From the NCBI RefSeq assembly GCF_001618955.1, contig NZ_LVYV01000023.1:124001-188000 (forward strand): DNA of 64,000 nucleotides, in the 5' to 3' direction. Every line of letters begins with the position of its first letter. Position 1 is the first letter of the stretch. This DNA comes from Tardiphaga robiniae (GTDB lineage Bacteria; Pseudomonadota; Alphaproteobacteria; Rhizobiales; Xanthobacteraceae). A model generated the notes under the pieces. The model saw only the letters and a program-made list of their open reading frames with translations, searched no databases and had not been told where the DNA came from. This document shows, piece after piece, positions 36,942 to 46,131 of this stretch. The translations under genes were made by a program, and so were the position numbers.

Positions 36942-38273
36942 ATGCAGGCCGAGACGAGTTCTTCAAAAGACGGAAGCGCTGTCAACGAGGTGGTTTACGC
37001 CGCAGCCCATTATATCAAGCCGGGAGGCTCATTCGTCCTGCTTGGCCTCGCTTTTGTCCTGACGCTTGTGATGCTTGCCCATAACGGCATTTTCGGCGTT
37101 GTCGAGACGTTCTCGGACGAGCATGACCATTTCAAGCGGTCAATGATGTTCGCCAGCATTGTCCGCGGGAATGCAAATCTCGAGACGATCGGCACGTTTT
37201 ACGCGGGGGGAATCTGGCCGCCGCTCTATCCGATGCTGATGGGTAGCATCCATGCAATAACGAATTGCGGCGTGGGAGTTCTTCGGGGCATTAATGTATT
37301 GTTGGCCTATGGCGGCTTTGCATTCCTGATCGCCGCGATAGCGCAGCCATGGGGCCGCTATATCGGTATCGCCGTTGTCGCCCTGTTCGTCATCGGAACA
37401 CATTATTACTTTCAAATTCGTCCTGAAAGTCTGGTGCTCCTGCTACTCGGTGCCGCGATATTTCTGATCGTGAAGTATCGTCTGTTCTCCGTTGGCACGC
37501 AGGGGCAGCCGAGCCGATATGTGCTTTGCGGGGCATTGTTCGCGATGGCTTGTCTGACACACGCATTCGTCGCGGTGCTGGCCATTTATCTTGTGATGCT
37601 CGCTCTGCTCGCGATCCGGTATCGGTTCCATTTCGTGGTGGCATTTGCCGTGATCGCCGGGCCCTACGTTGCAGCGCAGGTGATGATCCATAACGGCGTC
37701 GTGCTGTTCGCGACCACGGCCGAGGAAAATCTCGCACGAAACAATAATGTGTTCCTTCGGGATCATGAGCGGCCGCAGGCGGATGAGCTGCTCTTCGCGG
37801 AAATGGAGCGGAGGTATAAAGCGGGTGACAAGGTGACATACCCGCGCCCCATGTTGTTGCCCCAGGGAAGATACGAGCAGTGGCTCCATGACGAAAACAA
37901 GCGCCGCATATTCAAGGAAATGGCCATGGAGGAGGTCCGCGCCGATCCGGCGGGCGTAGCGATCCGGGCGATGCAGCGCGCTACCGGCCTGATTGGCGGA
38001 GAGGGCTGTGTCCCGGGCCAACGTTATGGCTGCAATGTCAGCCCAAAAATCGACCTGATGGCATTCTGCGGCCTCGAACTACTTGCACTTATCGGTTTGG
38101 CTTATGCGGCGCAAAGTGAACGACTGCGAGCGTCCTCATTCTCATTTGTAATCGCATGCGTCGCATTGCTCGCTCCCATGATTGTCACCCAAGCGGTCGA
38201 GCGCCAGTTCGTCATTGTGCTGGTATTGGCATCGTTCGGTGGATTGGCTCGCCTCAAATCGCCGCGAACATAG
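36942..38273 (+). CDS. GT-C-type membrane glycosyltransferase (candidate arabinosyltransferase)
   Basis: Polytopic membrane protein of 443 residues with about nine to ten hydrophobic segments. The first periplasmic loop has the acidic pattern FSDEHDHFKRS, and IWPPLYPMLMG follows, as in ArnT/PMT-like GT-C enzymes that use polyprenyl-phosphate sugars. No family name can be given with certainty. Two genes downstream begins a cassette that makes a polyprenyl-phosphate pentose, so this protein is a good candidate for the enzyme that uses it (inference). The start is ATG 36942. Confidence 0.72.
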   Translation: MQAETSSSKDGSAVNEVVYAAAHYIKPGGSFVLLGLAFVLTLVMLAHNGIFGVVETFSDEHDHFKRSMMFASIVRGNANLETIGTFYAGGIWPPLYPMLMGSIHAITNCGVGVLRGINVLLAYGGFAFLIAAIAQPWGRYIGIAVVALFVIGTHYYFQIRPESLVLLLLGAAIFLIVKYRLFSVGTQGQPSRYVLCGALFAMACLTHAFVAVLAIYLVMLALLAIRYRFHFVVAFAVIAGPYVAAQVMIHNGVVLFATTAEENLARNNNVFLRDHERPQADELLFAEMERRYKAGDKVTYPRPMLLPQGRYEQWLHDENKRRIFKEMAMEEVRADPAGVAIRAMQRATGLIGGEGCVPGQRYGCNVSPKIDLMAFCGLELLALIGLAYAAQSERLRASSFSFVIACVALLAPMIVTQAVERQFVIVLVLASFGGLARLKSPRT

Positions 38274-38525
38274 GCACCACGCGCGACGCGGGCGCGGTCC
38301 GCAGTGCGAGTGGTGCGCTATAGGACATCGCGTGCTTCCGAAGGAAAACCTGCGGAAGGCTGATTTTACTGAAAAGTAAGTCTCGGTTCCGCCCAACTAA
38401 ACGTGGAAGTGTAGTTTCTGGAGATGTCGCAAATGAAGGCGTTTCCTGCATATAATATGTACTTGCCGAAAATTGTACGCGTTCGATAGCCTACCCGAAG
38501 TGGAATTTTCCTTTAGGAGGATCCA

Positions 38526-39716
38526 TTGCGTTTCGCAGCTTTAGACGGCTGGCGTGGTATAGCAGCCATCGGGGTTGCAGTTTTCCATCTCAGTGTTCTC
38601 GGTCATTTTTTTGATATTCCCTTTGTTCGAAAAGCGGATGTATTCGTCGATTTCTTCTTTGTCCTGAGCGGTTTTGTTCTTACTCACGCTTATGGCAACC
38701 GCCTTTCGAACAAGGACGAGTTTTTTCGTTTCGCTATTCGTCGCTTCGGCCGGCTGTGGCCGCTGCACATTGTCACTACGCTTGTTCTGCTCGCAAGCGA
38801 GGTCCTGAAGTATGCGACGATGAAGTTTGCTGGCCTCGGTGCGGGCGCGCCTGCATTTGCCGGGCGAACGAGCGTGGAGGCGCTCATCTATAATGTATTC
38901 CTGCTGCATGGCCTTGGCTTCTTTCCGGACTTCACCTGGAATCTGCCGAGTTGGAGCATCAGCACTGAATTCTACGTCTATGCAGCATTCGCAAGTATTT
39001 GCGTGGTGTTCGGACGGCCGTCGGTGGCGATTGCGGGCGTAGCCGCTGCGCTGGCTGCCGCCGTCTTCTACATGTTGATCGGTCAGCATACCGGGCCGCC
39101 GCCGCTCTATACCGCTGTTCCGAGATGCATGTGCGAATTCTTCGTCGGCGTTTTCGTCTACCGGCTCTTCCGCATGACGCCGCCATTGGGGATGCGTGCA
39201 GCTTCGTGGTTCGAGATCCCGATCGTTATCGCGATGGTCGTGCTGGTTTCGATGTCATCCCGCAGCCAGCTAGCCCTCGTGAGCCCAATTCTCTTTGGAG
39301 CGGTGGTCTTTGTCTTCGCGGGCGGGGGTGGGATTTTATCGCGCGGGCTCAAGTGGGCGCCGCTTCAGAGTATGGGAGAGATTTCGTATTCGATTTACCT
39401 GGTTCATTTTGTTGTTCTGACCATCTTCAACGCGCTGACGCGGGCGCTGGAGCAAAAATTGCATATGCCGCTGCGCGCGCAGTTCGTTCATGACGGAGCG
39501 CCGTTCGATGTTCTCACGGTGGGTGGTCCCTGGTTTCTGGATCTCGTAGCGGTTGGCTATCTCGTCATCGTGATCTTCGTGTCGCGTCATACGTACAATC
39601 TAGTTGAAGTCCCGGCTCGGGATTTTTTCAACAATCTGGCCGCAAACATGTTTCCGGTCGCACCTGCGGGGAGTGCAGAGAAGCCGATTCCGTGTGGCCT
39701 GCGGGACGCGCTCTGA
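38526..39716 (+). CDS. acyltransferase-3-family (OafA-like) membrane protein
   Basis: Integral membrane acyltransferase of 396 residues, about ten hydrophobic segments. The N-terminus FAALDGWRGIAAIGVAVFHL with the catalytic histidine, then VDFFFVLSGFVLTHAY, are hallmark motifs; MGEISYSIYLVHFVVLTIF lies near the C-terminus. It should acylate a surface polysaccharide from the periplasmic side. The start is a TTG at 38526 with a perfect AGGAGG five bases upstream, and no better ATG fits the family N-terminus. Confidence 0.92.
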   Translation: MRFAALDGWRGIAAIGVAVFHLSVLGHFFDIPFVRKADVFVDFFFVLSGFVLTHAYGNRLSNKDEFFRFAIRRFGRLWPLHIVTTLVLLASEVLKYATMKFAGLGAGAPAFAGRTSVEALIYNVFLLHGLGFFPDFTWNLPSWSISTEFYVYAAFASICVVFGRPSVAIAGVAAALAAAVFYMLIGQHTGPPPLYTAVPRCMCEFFVGVFVYRLFRMTPPLGMRAASWFEIPIVIAMVVLVSMSSRSQLALVSPILFGAVVFVFAGGGGILSRGLKWAPLQSMGEISYSIYLVHFVVLTIFNALTRALEQKLHMPLRAQFVHDGAPFDVLTVGGPWFLDLVAVGYLVIVIFVSRHTYNLVEVPARDFFNNLAANMFPVAPAGSAEKPIPCGLRDAL

Positions 39717-39830
39717 AGTTCCAGCTGGCGACACGGGGGCCCTCGACGGGCTAGCGCAACGCGAGACGAGATGCAGACGAGTTGATGTGAGACGACCTGT
39801 AATAATGTGAAGCGAGCTGGAGTAAGGCGT

Positions 39831-41270
39831 ATGGGCTTAGCAGAAGCATCGTTGTCCGGTATGTCGGTTCCGCTCATCGTCGATGTTGATGGAACGCTCC
39901 TGAAGACCGATTTGCTCGTCGAGACATTTCTTGCGCTGCTCTCACGCAAGCCATGGAGAGCGCTGCTGGCGCTGGCAGAGCTGCGGAAAGGCAGGGCTGC
40001 CTTCAAGGCACGGCTGGCGAGCGAGGCCGAGATCGATATCTCGCTGATGCCCTTGCGGGAAGAGGTCATCACGTTCCTTCGCGGTGAGAAAGCCCGAGGG
40101 CGGAAGATCTATCTCGCGTCTGCGGCCGACGCGCAGCTCGTGTCCGCACTGTCCGATTACCTTGGCCTGTTCGATGGTGTGCTTGGATCGGACGGCAAGA
40201 TCAACCTGTCTGGTGCGGCCAAGGCGGATGCCTTGTGCGAGCGATTTGGTAAGGCTCAGTTCGATTATGTTGGCGACAGCCGGGCGGACCTTAAGGTCTG
40301 GAGCACCTGCAACGTTGCAATCGTCGCCGGTGGGCGCGGCGCCTGGCGCGCCGGAATCTCGGGCGGCCAGCCAGGCGTAGTGGAGATTGTTGGGTCCCGG
40401 CCAGGCCTTCGCGACTACATCTCGGCGCTGCGCCCGCACCAATGGCTGAAGAATGCGCTCGTGTTTGTTCCCGCTATCGCCGGACACGTCTTGATGACGA
40501 CCTGGTTCGGGTCGATTCTTGCCTTCATCAGTTTCTGCCTGTGCGCGTCCGCAGTCTACATTCTCAACGATCTGCTCGATCTGCGAGCCGACCGGCAGCA
40601 CCCGCGCAAGCGCAATCGTCCGTTCGCATCAGGGCGCGTTCCCATCATCCATGGGGCGGTGATGGCGCCGAGCCTGTTGCTTGCGGCGTTCTCCCTCACA
40701 TTGTTCCTGCCGAAGGTCTTTGCGGTCGTCTTGGCCGGCTATTTGGTTTTGACAACGCTTTATTCCTTTTGGCTCAAGCGCAAGGTGTTGGTGGACGTCA
40801 TCGCGCTTGCGTGCCTGTATGCCGCGAGGGTGATCGGCGGATCGGTGGCCACCGGCGTGCTGATCTCGCAGTGGTTGGAAGCGTTCTCCATCTTCCTGTT
40901 CCTCAGCCTCGCCCTCGTGAAGCGTTCCGGTGAACTAGTCGATCGCGTTAAAAGTGGACGTGGTGATCCGGGCGGACGGGGGTATAGGCTCGACGATTTG
41001 CCGGTGATCGAGTCCATGGCCGCTGCCAGCGGCTATTTGTCGGCGCTGGTGATGGCGCTCTACCTGAACAGCGAGGCTGTCGTAAACCTCTATAACAAGC
41101 CGCATCGACTGCTGCTGATCTGCGTGGCGTTGCTGTTCTGGACGAGCCGGATGTTGCTCAAGGCTCATCGCGGACAGATGGATGATGATCCCATCGTCTT
41201 CGCTGCGCGGGACCGGGTCAGTCTGGGCGTAGGAGCGGTATGCCTCGGCGTCGTGTATATCAGCCTATGA
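39831..41270 (+). CDS. HAD phosphatase fused to UbiA-type polyprenyl-P phosphoribosyltransferase (NoeC-like)
   Basis: Two-domain protein of 479 residues. Residues about 10-190 are a HAD phosphatase (IVDVDGTLLKTD nucleophile loop, YVGDSRADLKVW). Residues about 200-479 are a UbiA-type membrane transferase with LRPHQWLKNALVF, the Mg-binding NDLLDLRADRQHPRKRNRPF and DVIALACLYAARVIGG. The H-P-x-K-R-x-R-P pattern is characteristic of decaprenylphosphoryl-5-phosphoribose synthase (Rv3806c type). It would join PRPP to polyprenyl phosphate and remove the 5-phosphate in one polypeptide. ATG 39831 has GGAG eight bases upstream. It overlaps GtrA by 4 bp. The arrangement resembles rhizobial noeC. Confidence 0.88.
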   Translation: MGLAEASLSGMSVPLIVDVDGTLLKTDLLVETFLALLSRKPWRALLALAELRKGRAAFKARLASEAEIDISLMPLREEVITFLRGEKARGRKIYLASAADAQLVSALSDYLGLFDGVLGSDGKINLSGAAKADALCERFGKAQFDYVGDSRADLKVWSTCNVAIVAGGRGAWRAGISGGQPGVVEIVGSRPGLRDYISALRPHQWLKNALVFVPAIAGHVLMTTWFGSILAFISFCLCASAVYILNDLLDLRADRQHPRKRNRPFASGRVPIIHGAVMAPSLLLAAFSLTLFLPKVFAVVLAGYLVLTTLYSFWLKRKVLVDVIALACLYAARVIGGSVATGVLISQWLEAFSIFLFLSLALVKRSGELVDRVKSGRGDPGGRGYRLDDLPVIESMAAASGYLSALVMALYLNSEAVVNLYNKPHRLLLICVALLFWTSRMLLKAHRGQMDDDPIVFAARDRVSLGVGAVCLGVVYISL

Positions 41271-41695
41271 AGTCATCGGCTCGCAGCCTGATCGCGACTT
41301 ATGTCGTCTTTTGCGTCATAGCAATGGCGACCAACCTCGGGACGCAGAACGCATTAAACTGGCTGTTGGTAAAGCAGGGAGTCGCGGACCAGTTTCGACT
41401 GCTTGTCGTGCTCGCCGGCGGTACACTGGCGGGCCTTCTGATCAAATACGTGCTGGACAAGCGCTATATCTTCGAAGACCGCAGCCACGATCTCAATTCT
41501 CATGCGCGCAAGTTCTCGATGTATACGGCGATGGGACTGGTGACGACCGCCATCTTCTGGATATTTGAATCCGTGGCGTTCTTCATCGTGCCGACGACCA
41601 CGGGATTGATGGTCGGCGGGGTGATCGGGCTCACTATCGGCTATGTCATCAAATACTACCTCGATCGGCGATTTGTCTTTGAGGCGGCGGCATGA
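41267..41695 (+). CDS. GtrA-family membrane protein
   Basis: Small membrane protein of 142 residues with four hydrophobic segments. It contains the GtrA patterns LIKYVLDKRYIFED and IKYYLDRRFVFE at the ends of its two halves. GtrA proteins help move polyprenyl-linked sugars across the membrane or anchor partner enzymes. In mycobacteria a GtrA protein (Rv3789) is encoded next to DprE1/DprE2, the same order as here. It overlaps both neighbours by 4 bp. The most likely cargo is polyprenyl-phosphoryl-arabinose. Confidence 0.9.
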   Translation: MKSSARSLIATYVVFCVIAMATNLGTQNALNWLLVKQGVADQFRLLVVLAGGTLAGLLIKYVLDKRYIFEDRSHDLNSHARKFSMYTAMGLVTTAIFWIFESVAFFIVPTTTGLMVGGVIGLTIGYVIKYYLDRRFVFEAAA

Positions 41696-43014
41696 TGCTT
41701 TCAGGATGGGGACGATATCCTGTGCTGTCATGCACAGCCCGGAAGGTGCGCGGCGAAGCTGATGTCATAAAGTTGATGGCTTCAACAACAAGCCTGATCG
41801 CCCGCGGAGCGGGCCGCGCCTATGGCGACGCGGCACTGAATTCGCAGATGACGCTGCTGATGGAGGGCAGCGATCGCATTCTTTTTTTCGACGAAGAGAC
41901 GGGGCGTCTGACATGCGAGGCGGGAGTACTTCTCGCCGACATCCTGAACGTCTTCGTACCGCAGGGCTGGTTTCCGCCTGTTACGCCGGGCACGCAATAT
42001 GTGACTGTGGGAGGCATGATCGCCTCGGACGTCCATGGAAAGAATCATCATGGCGCGGGCAGTTTTGGTGAGTATGTCGAGTCCCTTGACCTCGCGGTCA
42101 GCGATGGACGAACGTTGCGTTGTGCGGATGATGAGAATACTGACCTATTCAATGCCACGATCGGCGGCATGGGGCTGACCGGCGTCATCCTGCGCGCGAC
42201 CTTCCGCATGCTGCGCATTGAGACGGACCTGATTGTTCAGGAAACTATTCGGGCAAACAACCTGAGAGAAGCTTTCGACGTGCTAGAGAGCTCACTCTCA
42301 GCAACTTATTCGGTCGCATGGATCGATAGCTTGGCGCAGGGTGACAAGCTTGGCCGCTCGGTTGTGTTCACGGGAGAGCATCTAGCAGCAGCGGAATTGC
42401 CGAAGGATCGGGCATCTGTGCCATTTTCCGCCAAGCTTCCAAACGGGCGAAAAGTACCATTCGACTTTCCCGGGATGACTCTGAACAAATTTAGCGTATC
42501 AGCCTTCAATGCACTCTATGTCGGATCGCGCAGATTCGGGCGCTCGTTGATCAATTTCCAGCCTTACTTCTATCCTCTCGATAGTATCGCGGAATGGAAC
42601 CGGATCTACGGGCGCGCGGGCTTCGTTCAGTATCAGGTGGCATTTCCGCGCGAGAGCAGTTTCGAAGGGATAAGCGCGATCCTTCGGACTGCCTCTGACT
42701 ACGGACTGGGGTCATTTCTCTCCGTGTTGAAGCTCTGTGGCAGACAGCGGAATAGTCCACTTTCGTTTCCACGAGAGGGCTACACGCTGACTCTCGATTA
42801 TCCCATTAGAGCAAGAACTTTCAGCATGCTCCTCGAACTTGATCGCATCGTTGATGATCACGAGGGGCGGATCTATCTGGCGAAGGATGCCAGGATGGGA
42901 GCCCGCATGCTGGAGCGTGGATATCCGCGGATCGCTGAATTTGCCGCTGTACGGCAACGGTTCGATCCAGATCGCAAAATGCGTTCCTTACTCTCTGACC
43001 GACTGGGCATCTAA
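41692..43014 (+). CDS. dprE1: DprE1-like polyprenylphosphoryl-ribose 2'-oxidase
   Basis: FAD-binding oxidoreductase of 440 residues, the usual size for DprE1. It has GWGRYPV at the N-terminus, ARGAGRAYGDAALN (FAD loop), and DVHGKNHHGAGSFG with the histidine that contacts FAD in DprE1. SFLSVLKLCGRQRNSPLSFP is the conserved active-site segment near the C-terminus. It would oxidise C2 of polyprenylphosphoryl-ribose to the keto sugar, which DprE2 reduces to arabinose. It starts in the GtrA stop (4-bp overlap) and shares one base with the DprE2 start. It also resembles rhizobial NoeO. Confidence 0.9.
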   Translation: MMLSGWGRYPVLSCTARKVRGEADVIKLMASTTSLIARGAGRAYGDAALNSQMTLLMEGSDRILFFDEETGRLTCEAGVLLADILNVFVPQGWFPPVTPGTQYVTVGGMIASDVHGKNHHGAGSFGEYVESLDLAVSDGRTLRCADDENTDLFNATIGGMGLTGVILRATFRMLRIETDLIVQETIRANNLREAFDVLESSLSATYSVAWIDSLAQGDKLGRSVVFTGEHLAAAELPKDRASVPFSAKLPNGRKVPFDFPGMTLNKFSVSAFNALYVGSRRFGRSLINFQPYFYPLDSIAEWNRIYGRAGFVQYQVAFPRESSFEGISAILRTASDYGLGSFLSVLKLCGRQRNSPLSFPREGYTLTLDYPIRARTFSMLLELDRIVDDHEGRIYLAKDARMGARMLERGYPRIAEFAAVRQRFDPDRKMRSLLSDRLGI

Positions 43015-43754
43015 TGATGATCGCTTCGCCTGTTTTGATCGTGGGTGCCGCGTCCGACATCGGACGCGCGATTGCGGCGGAGTATGCCAAGGCGGGCGCT
43101 TCGCTCATTCTCGCCGCGCGAAATGTCAGCAGGCTAGAGCCCGACGTGAAGGATCTGTTCTATCGATATAAGGCGGACGCGCAGCTCATGGAGCTTGATA
43201 TTCTTGACGAGGGGCAGCGCGAAGCACTGCTTGGAAAATTAACGGAGGTTCCCGGTACCGTCATTTCCGTTGCCGGCGTTCTTGGCGACGAAGTGGCCGC
43301 ATGGAGCAGTGTCGCTGCTGCTAACCATATCATGCAAGTAAATTATGTTGCTCCGTCCCTATTGCTCGGGGCCTTGGCCAATCTCATGGCGGAGCGGCCA
43401 GGCGCGTGCATCATTGGAATTAGCTCGGTCGCGGGAGACCGGGGACGCAAGAAGAATTATACATATGGTTCCGCCAAGGCAGGTTTCACTGCGTTTTTGT
43501 CCGGTCTGCGTAATCGCTTCGGATCGAGCGGACTTCATGTGCTTACGGTCAAACCTGGATTTGTCGCCACCCGAATGACCGAGGGTATGGCACTTCCACC
43601 GTTTCTCACAGCGAGTCCGCAGCAGGTTGCCAGTTCCATCATCAGTGCCCACCGCAAGAAGAAGGACGTACTCTACGTGCTGGGTGTCTGGCGAGGGATC
43701 ATGTTCATTATCCGGGCGATCCCGGAACGTATGTTTAAATCCATGGATATCTAA
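43014..43754 (+). CDS. dprE2: DprE2-like SDR keto-reductase
   Basis: Short-chain dehydrogenase of 246 residues. The NAD(P) loop is IVGAASDIGRAIA. The catalytic Ser/Tyr/Lys are in GISSVAGDRG and YTYGSAKAG, and KPGFVATRM follows. The C-terminal tail with a membrane-hugging segment (GVWRGIMFIIRAIPERMF) is a feature of DprE2 and not of most SDR enzymes. It would reduce the DprE1 product to polyprenylphosphoryl-arabinose. The ATG at 43014 shares one base with the dprE1 stop; a second ATG follows at once. It is last in the four-gene unit. Confidence 0.9.
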   Translation: MMIASPVLIVGAASDIGRAIAAEYAKAGASLILAARNVSRLEPDVKDLFYRYKADAQLMELDILDEGQREALLGKLTEVPGTVISVAGVLGDEVAAWSSVAAANHIMQVNYVAPSLLLGALANLMAERPGACIIGISSVAGDRGRKKNYTYGSAKAGFTAFLSGLRNRFGSSGLHVLTVKPGFVATRMTEGMALPPFLTASPQQVASSIISAHRKKKDVLYVLGVWRGIMFIIRAIPERMFKSMDI

Positions 43755-43917
43755 GAAGGATCGAGGGTGGAGATGTCTGAGTGAGGTCGTGACCGATATC
43801 TGGCACCGTCCTTGCTTAGTATTTGGTTCGACTCAGAAGATTTCGATTCCAACTGCCTTTCTATGCTTTCTACGACGCGCAGTATTGTGAAGTAGTGTCA
43901 GAGTAAGGGAGCATGCC

Positions 43918-46131
43918 GTGCTCGAATTGCATCGAAATTCGTTTCGTGTTGACCAAGAGATCAATCAGGCGCCGCCTTTTGGCGATCGAAGTCTGAGCCT
44001 GTCCGGCTTCCTGGCAATATTCCGCCGAAACCGCTGGTTGGTGATAGGCTGCCTCGTCCTCGCCTGGGGCATTGGTGGGACCGTCTATATGACGTCCCCA
44101 AAGCTATACACGTCGAAGGCGCGCATGATGCTGGATGCGACGAGGTCAAAGTTCCTGTCTTCGCAGCAAGCCAGCGCGCCCGACGGGGTTCTGGATGCCA
44201 TGACCGTCGAGAGCCAGGTCGAGGTGGTGCGATCGGAAGGCGTTGCCATTGCTGTCGCCAAGAAATTAGATCTTGCCAACGATCCTGACTTTACTTCGCC
44301 GGGCGGGTCTCCAGTGGCGACTGTTATCCGGTTTGTTGTCGGCCTCTTCACGGAATCGTCCGATCCCAGCGAAAGCCGGGTTTCGCGTGCTGCGGTCGAT
44401 AATCTGCTTGAGAATCTGACAGTCACTCGGGTTGGATTGACCTACGTCATCGAGATCAGCTTTCGTGCCCGCGATCCCAAGAAGGCTGCCATCATCGCCA
44501 ATGCGTTTTCGGATGCATATATCGCAGGTCAACTGGAAGCAAAGTATAGCGAGGCGAAGAGAGCGGCCGACTGGTTGCGTGAACGAATTGCAGAGCTTCG
44601 GCAGGAGTCATTCGTTGCTGAAAGCGCCGTGCAGGATTTCAAATCGCAGAACAATATCGTCGACACCAAGCAGGGCCTCATTAGTGAACAGCAACTTGGC
44701 GAACTGAACACGCAATTCGTGCTCGTCCAAGGGCAGGTCGCGGAAGCCAAAGCACGACTGGATCGTGTGAACGTGGTCATGACCGAAGGTGTTACCAACG
44801 CCGCGGTCGCAGATACGTTGAAAAGTGAAGTTATCAACCGAATGCGCCAACAATATCTCGATATGCAGCAGCAAGAAGCACAATTGTCGAGAAAGTACGG
44901 ACGCGAACACGGAGCCGCCGTCAACCTGCGAAACGTGATGACTGGCCTTGAGCGGTCGATGGCCGACGAAGTAAGCCGCGTTGCCGAGGCGAACAAAAGC
45001 GACTACCAAATTGCCCTGCTACGTCAGCAAGCGATCACTGCAAACGTAAATACCTTGATCAAAGGGGAAGCGCTGACGCGCAAGGCGCAGGTGACCCTAC
45101 GCCAACTTGAAAGCACAGCGCTGAGCTATCGTGCGATTTTTGACTCGTTCCTCCAAAAGTATGTGCAGTCGAATCAGCAAACCTCGGTTCCTTCCACGGA
45201 AGCGCGCGTTATCACGATTGCGACGCCGCCAGAAAAGAAGAGCAATCCAAAGGGCGGCATCATTCTTGGTATCGCAAGTGCGCTTGGCTTGATGGCCGGT
45301 GCGGCGGCTGCGTTTGGACGCGAGGCACTCGATCGGACGTTCCGTTCGATTGAAAGTGTTGAGTCGACGTTGCGCGTTTCTTGTTTCGGAGCTTTGCCAT
45401 TCGTAGCGGGGAGGAAGTTGCGCAGGTCGGGACCGAAGATACTAGGTTTGGGACAACCTAAGATCGATGCCCCGGCCCGTGACCTCGACCCAGGCGAGTC
45501 GATCGCGCGCTATGTTATCAATGATCCCTTCTCGCGCTTTGCTGAAACTCTTCGCACGATCAGGGTCGCTGCTGATCATGCCGGGTTGATCGGGAAGTCG
45601 AAGGTTATCGGCGTTGTTTCAGCGATGCCTGAAGAGGGTGCAACCACGATTGCTGCTAATCTCGCTCATTTGGTGGCGCATGCAGGCAATCATGTGTTGC
45701 TGATAGACGGCGGTCTGAGGGATGCTGGCCTGACGCGTGCGCTGGCTCCAACGGCGGCAACCGGACTACTGGATGCGATCGGACGTCCTGAAGATACCGA
45801 TGAATTCTTCTGGCAGGATGCTGAAACGGGATTAAAATTCCTGCCAGCGATAACGCAGGAAAGGCCAATCCACACGGCGGAGAAACTCTCGTCGCTCGGG
45901 ATGGATTTGTTGCTGAAGAAGGCCAAGGAGAACTTCGACTATATCATCATCGATTTGCCGCCGCTGACCAAAGCGGTCGATGCTAGGGCCATTAGCCCTC
46001 TGATCGAAAAGTTCGTCTTCGTTGTGGAGTGGAGAAAGACCTCCTACGACGAAGTCATTGGCGCCCTGTCTACGGCGCCAATGGTCTACGAAAAGATGCT
46101 CGGTGTTGTGCTCAATAAAGCGGCATCCTGA
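43918..46131 (+). CDS. polysaccharide co-polymerase (Wzc/ExoP-like) with degenerate kinase domain
   Basis: Inner-membrane chain-length and export protein of 737 residues. An N-terminal membrane segment (about 35-55), the Wzz domain, a long coiled coil (about 200-400) and a second membrane segment (about 445-465, GIILGIASALGLMAGAAAAF) precede a cytoplasmic BY-kinase-like domain (about 540-737). The Walker A loop reads PEEGATTIAANLA: the invariant lysine is Ala575. The A' motif reads LLIDGGLRDAGL, missing the second aspartate, and no tyrosine cluster ends the protein. The kinase is probably inactive. GTG 43918 has AAGGGAG upstream. It pairs with the export lipoprotein at 46458. Confidence 0.9.
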   Translation: MLELHRNSFRVDQEINQAPPFGDRSLSLSGFLAIFRRNRWLVIGCLVLAWGIGGTVYMTSPKLYTSKARMMLDATRSKFLSSQQASAPDGVLDAMTVESQVEVVRSEGVAIAVAKKLDLANDPDFTSPGGSPVATVIRFVVGLFTESSDPSESRVSRAAVDNLLENLTVTRVGLTYVIEISFRARDPKKAAIIANAFSDAYIAGQLEAKYSEAKRAADWLRERIAELRQESFVAESAVQDFKSQNNIVDTKQGLISEQQLGELNTQFVLVQGQVAEAKARLDRVNVVMTEGVTNAAVADTLKSEVINRMRQQYLDMQQQEAQLSRKYGREHGAAVNLRNVMTGLERSMADEVSRVAEANKSDYQIALLRQQAITANVNTLIKGEALTRKAQVTLRQLESTALSYRAIFDSFLQKYVQSNQQTSVPSTEARVITIATPPEKKSNPKGGIILGIASALGLMAGAAAAFGREALDRTFRSIESVESTLRVSCFGALPFVAGRKLRRSGPKILGLGQPKIDAPARDLDPGESIARYVINDPFSRFAETLRTIRVAADHAGLIGKSKVIGVVSAMPEEGATTIAANLAHLVAHAGNHVLLIDGGLRDAGLTRALAPTAATGLLDAIGRPEDTDEFFWQDAETGLKFLPAITQERPIHTAEKLSSLGMDLLLKKAKENFDYIIIDLPPLTKAVDARAISPLIEKFVFVVEWRKTSYDEVIGALSTAPMVYEKMLGVVLNKAAS

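Noticed and set aside
39831-43754. Reading the noeCHOP-like set as nodulation genes
   Set aside because: No nod genes or nod boxes were seen, and the set lies in a surface polysaccharide locus. The same enzymes serve general arabinose-donor synthesis.
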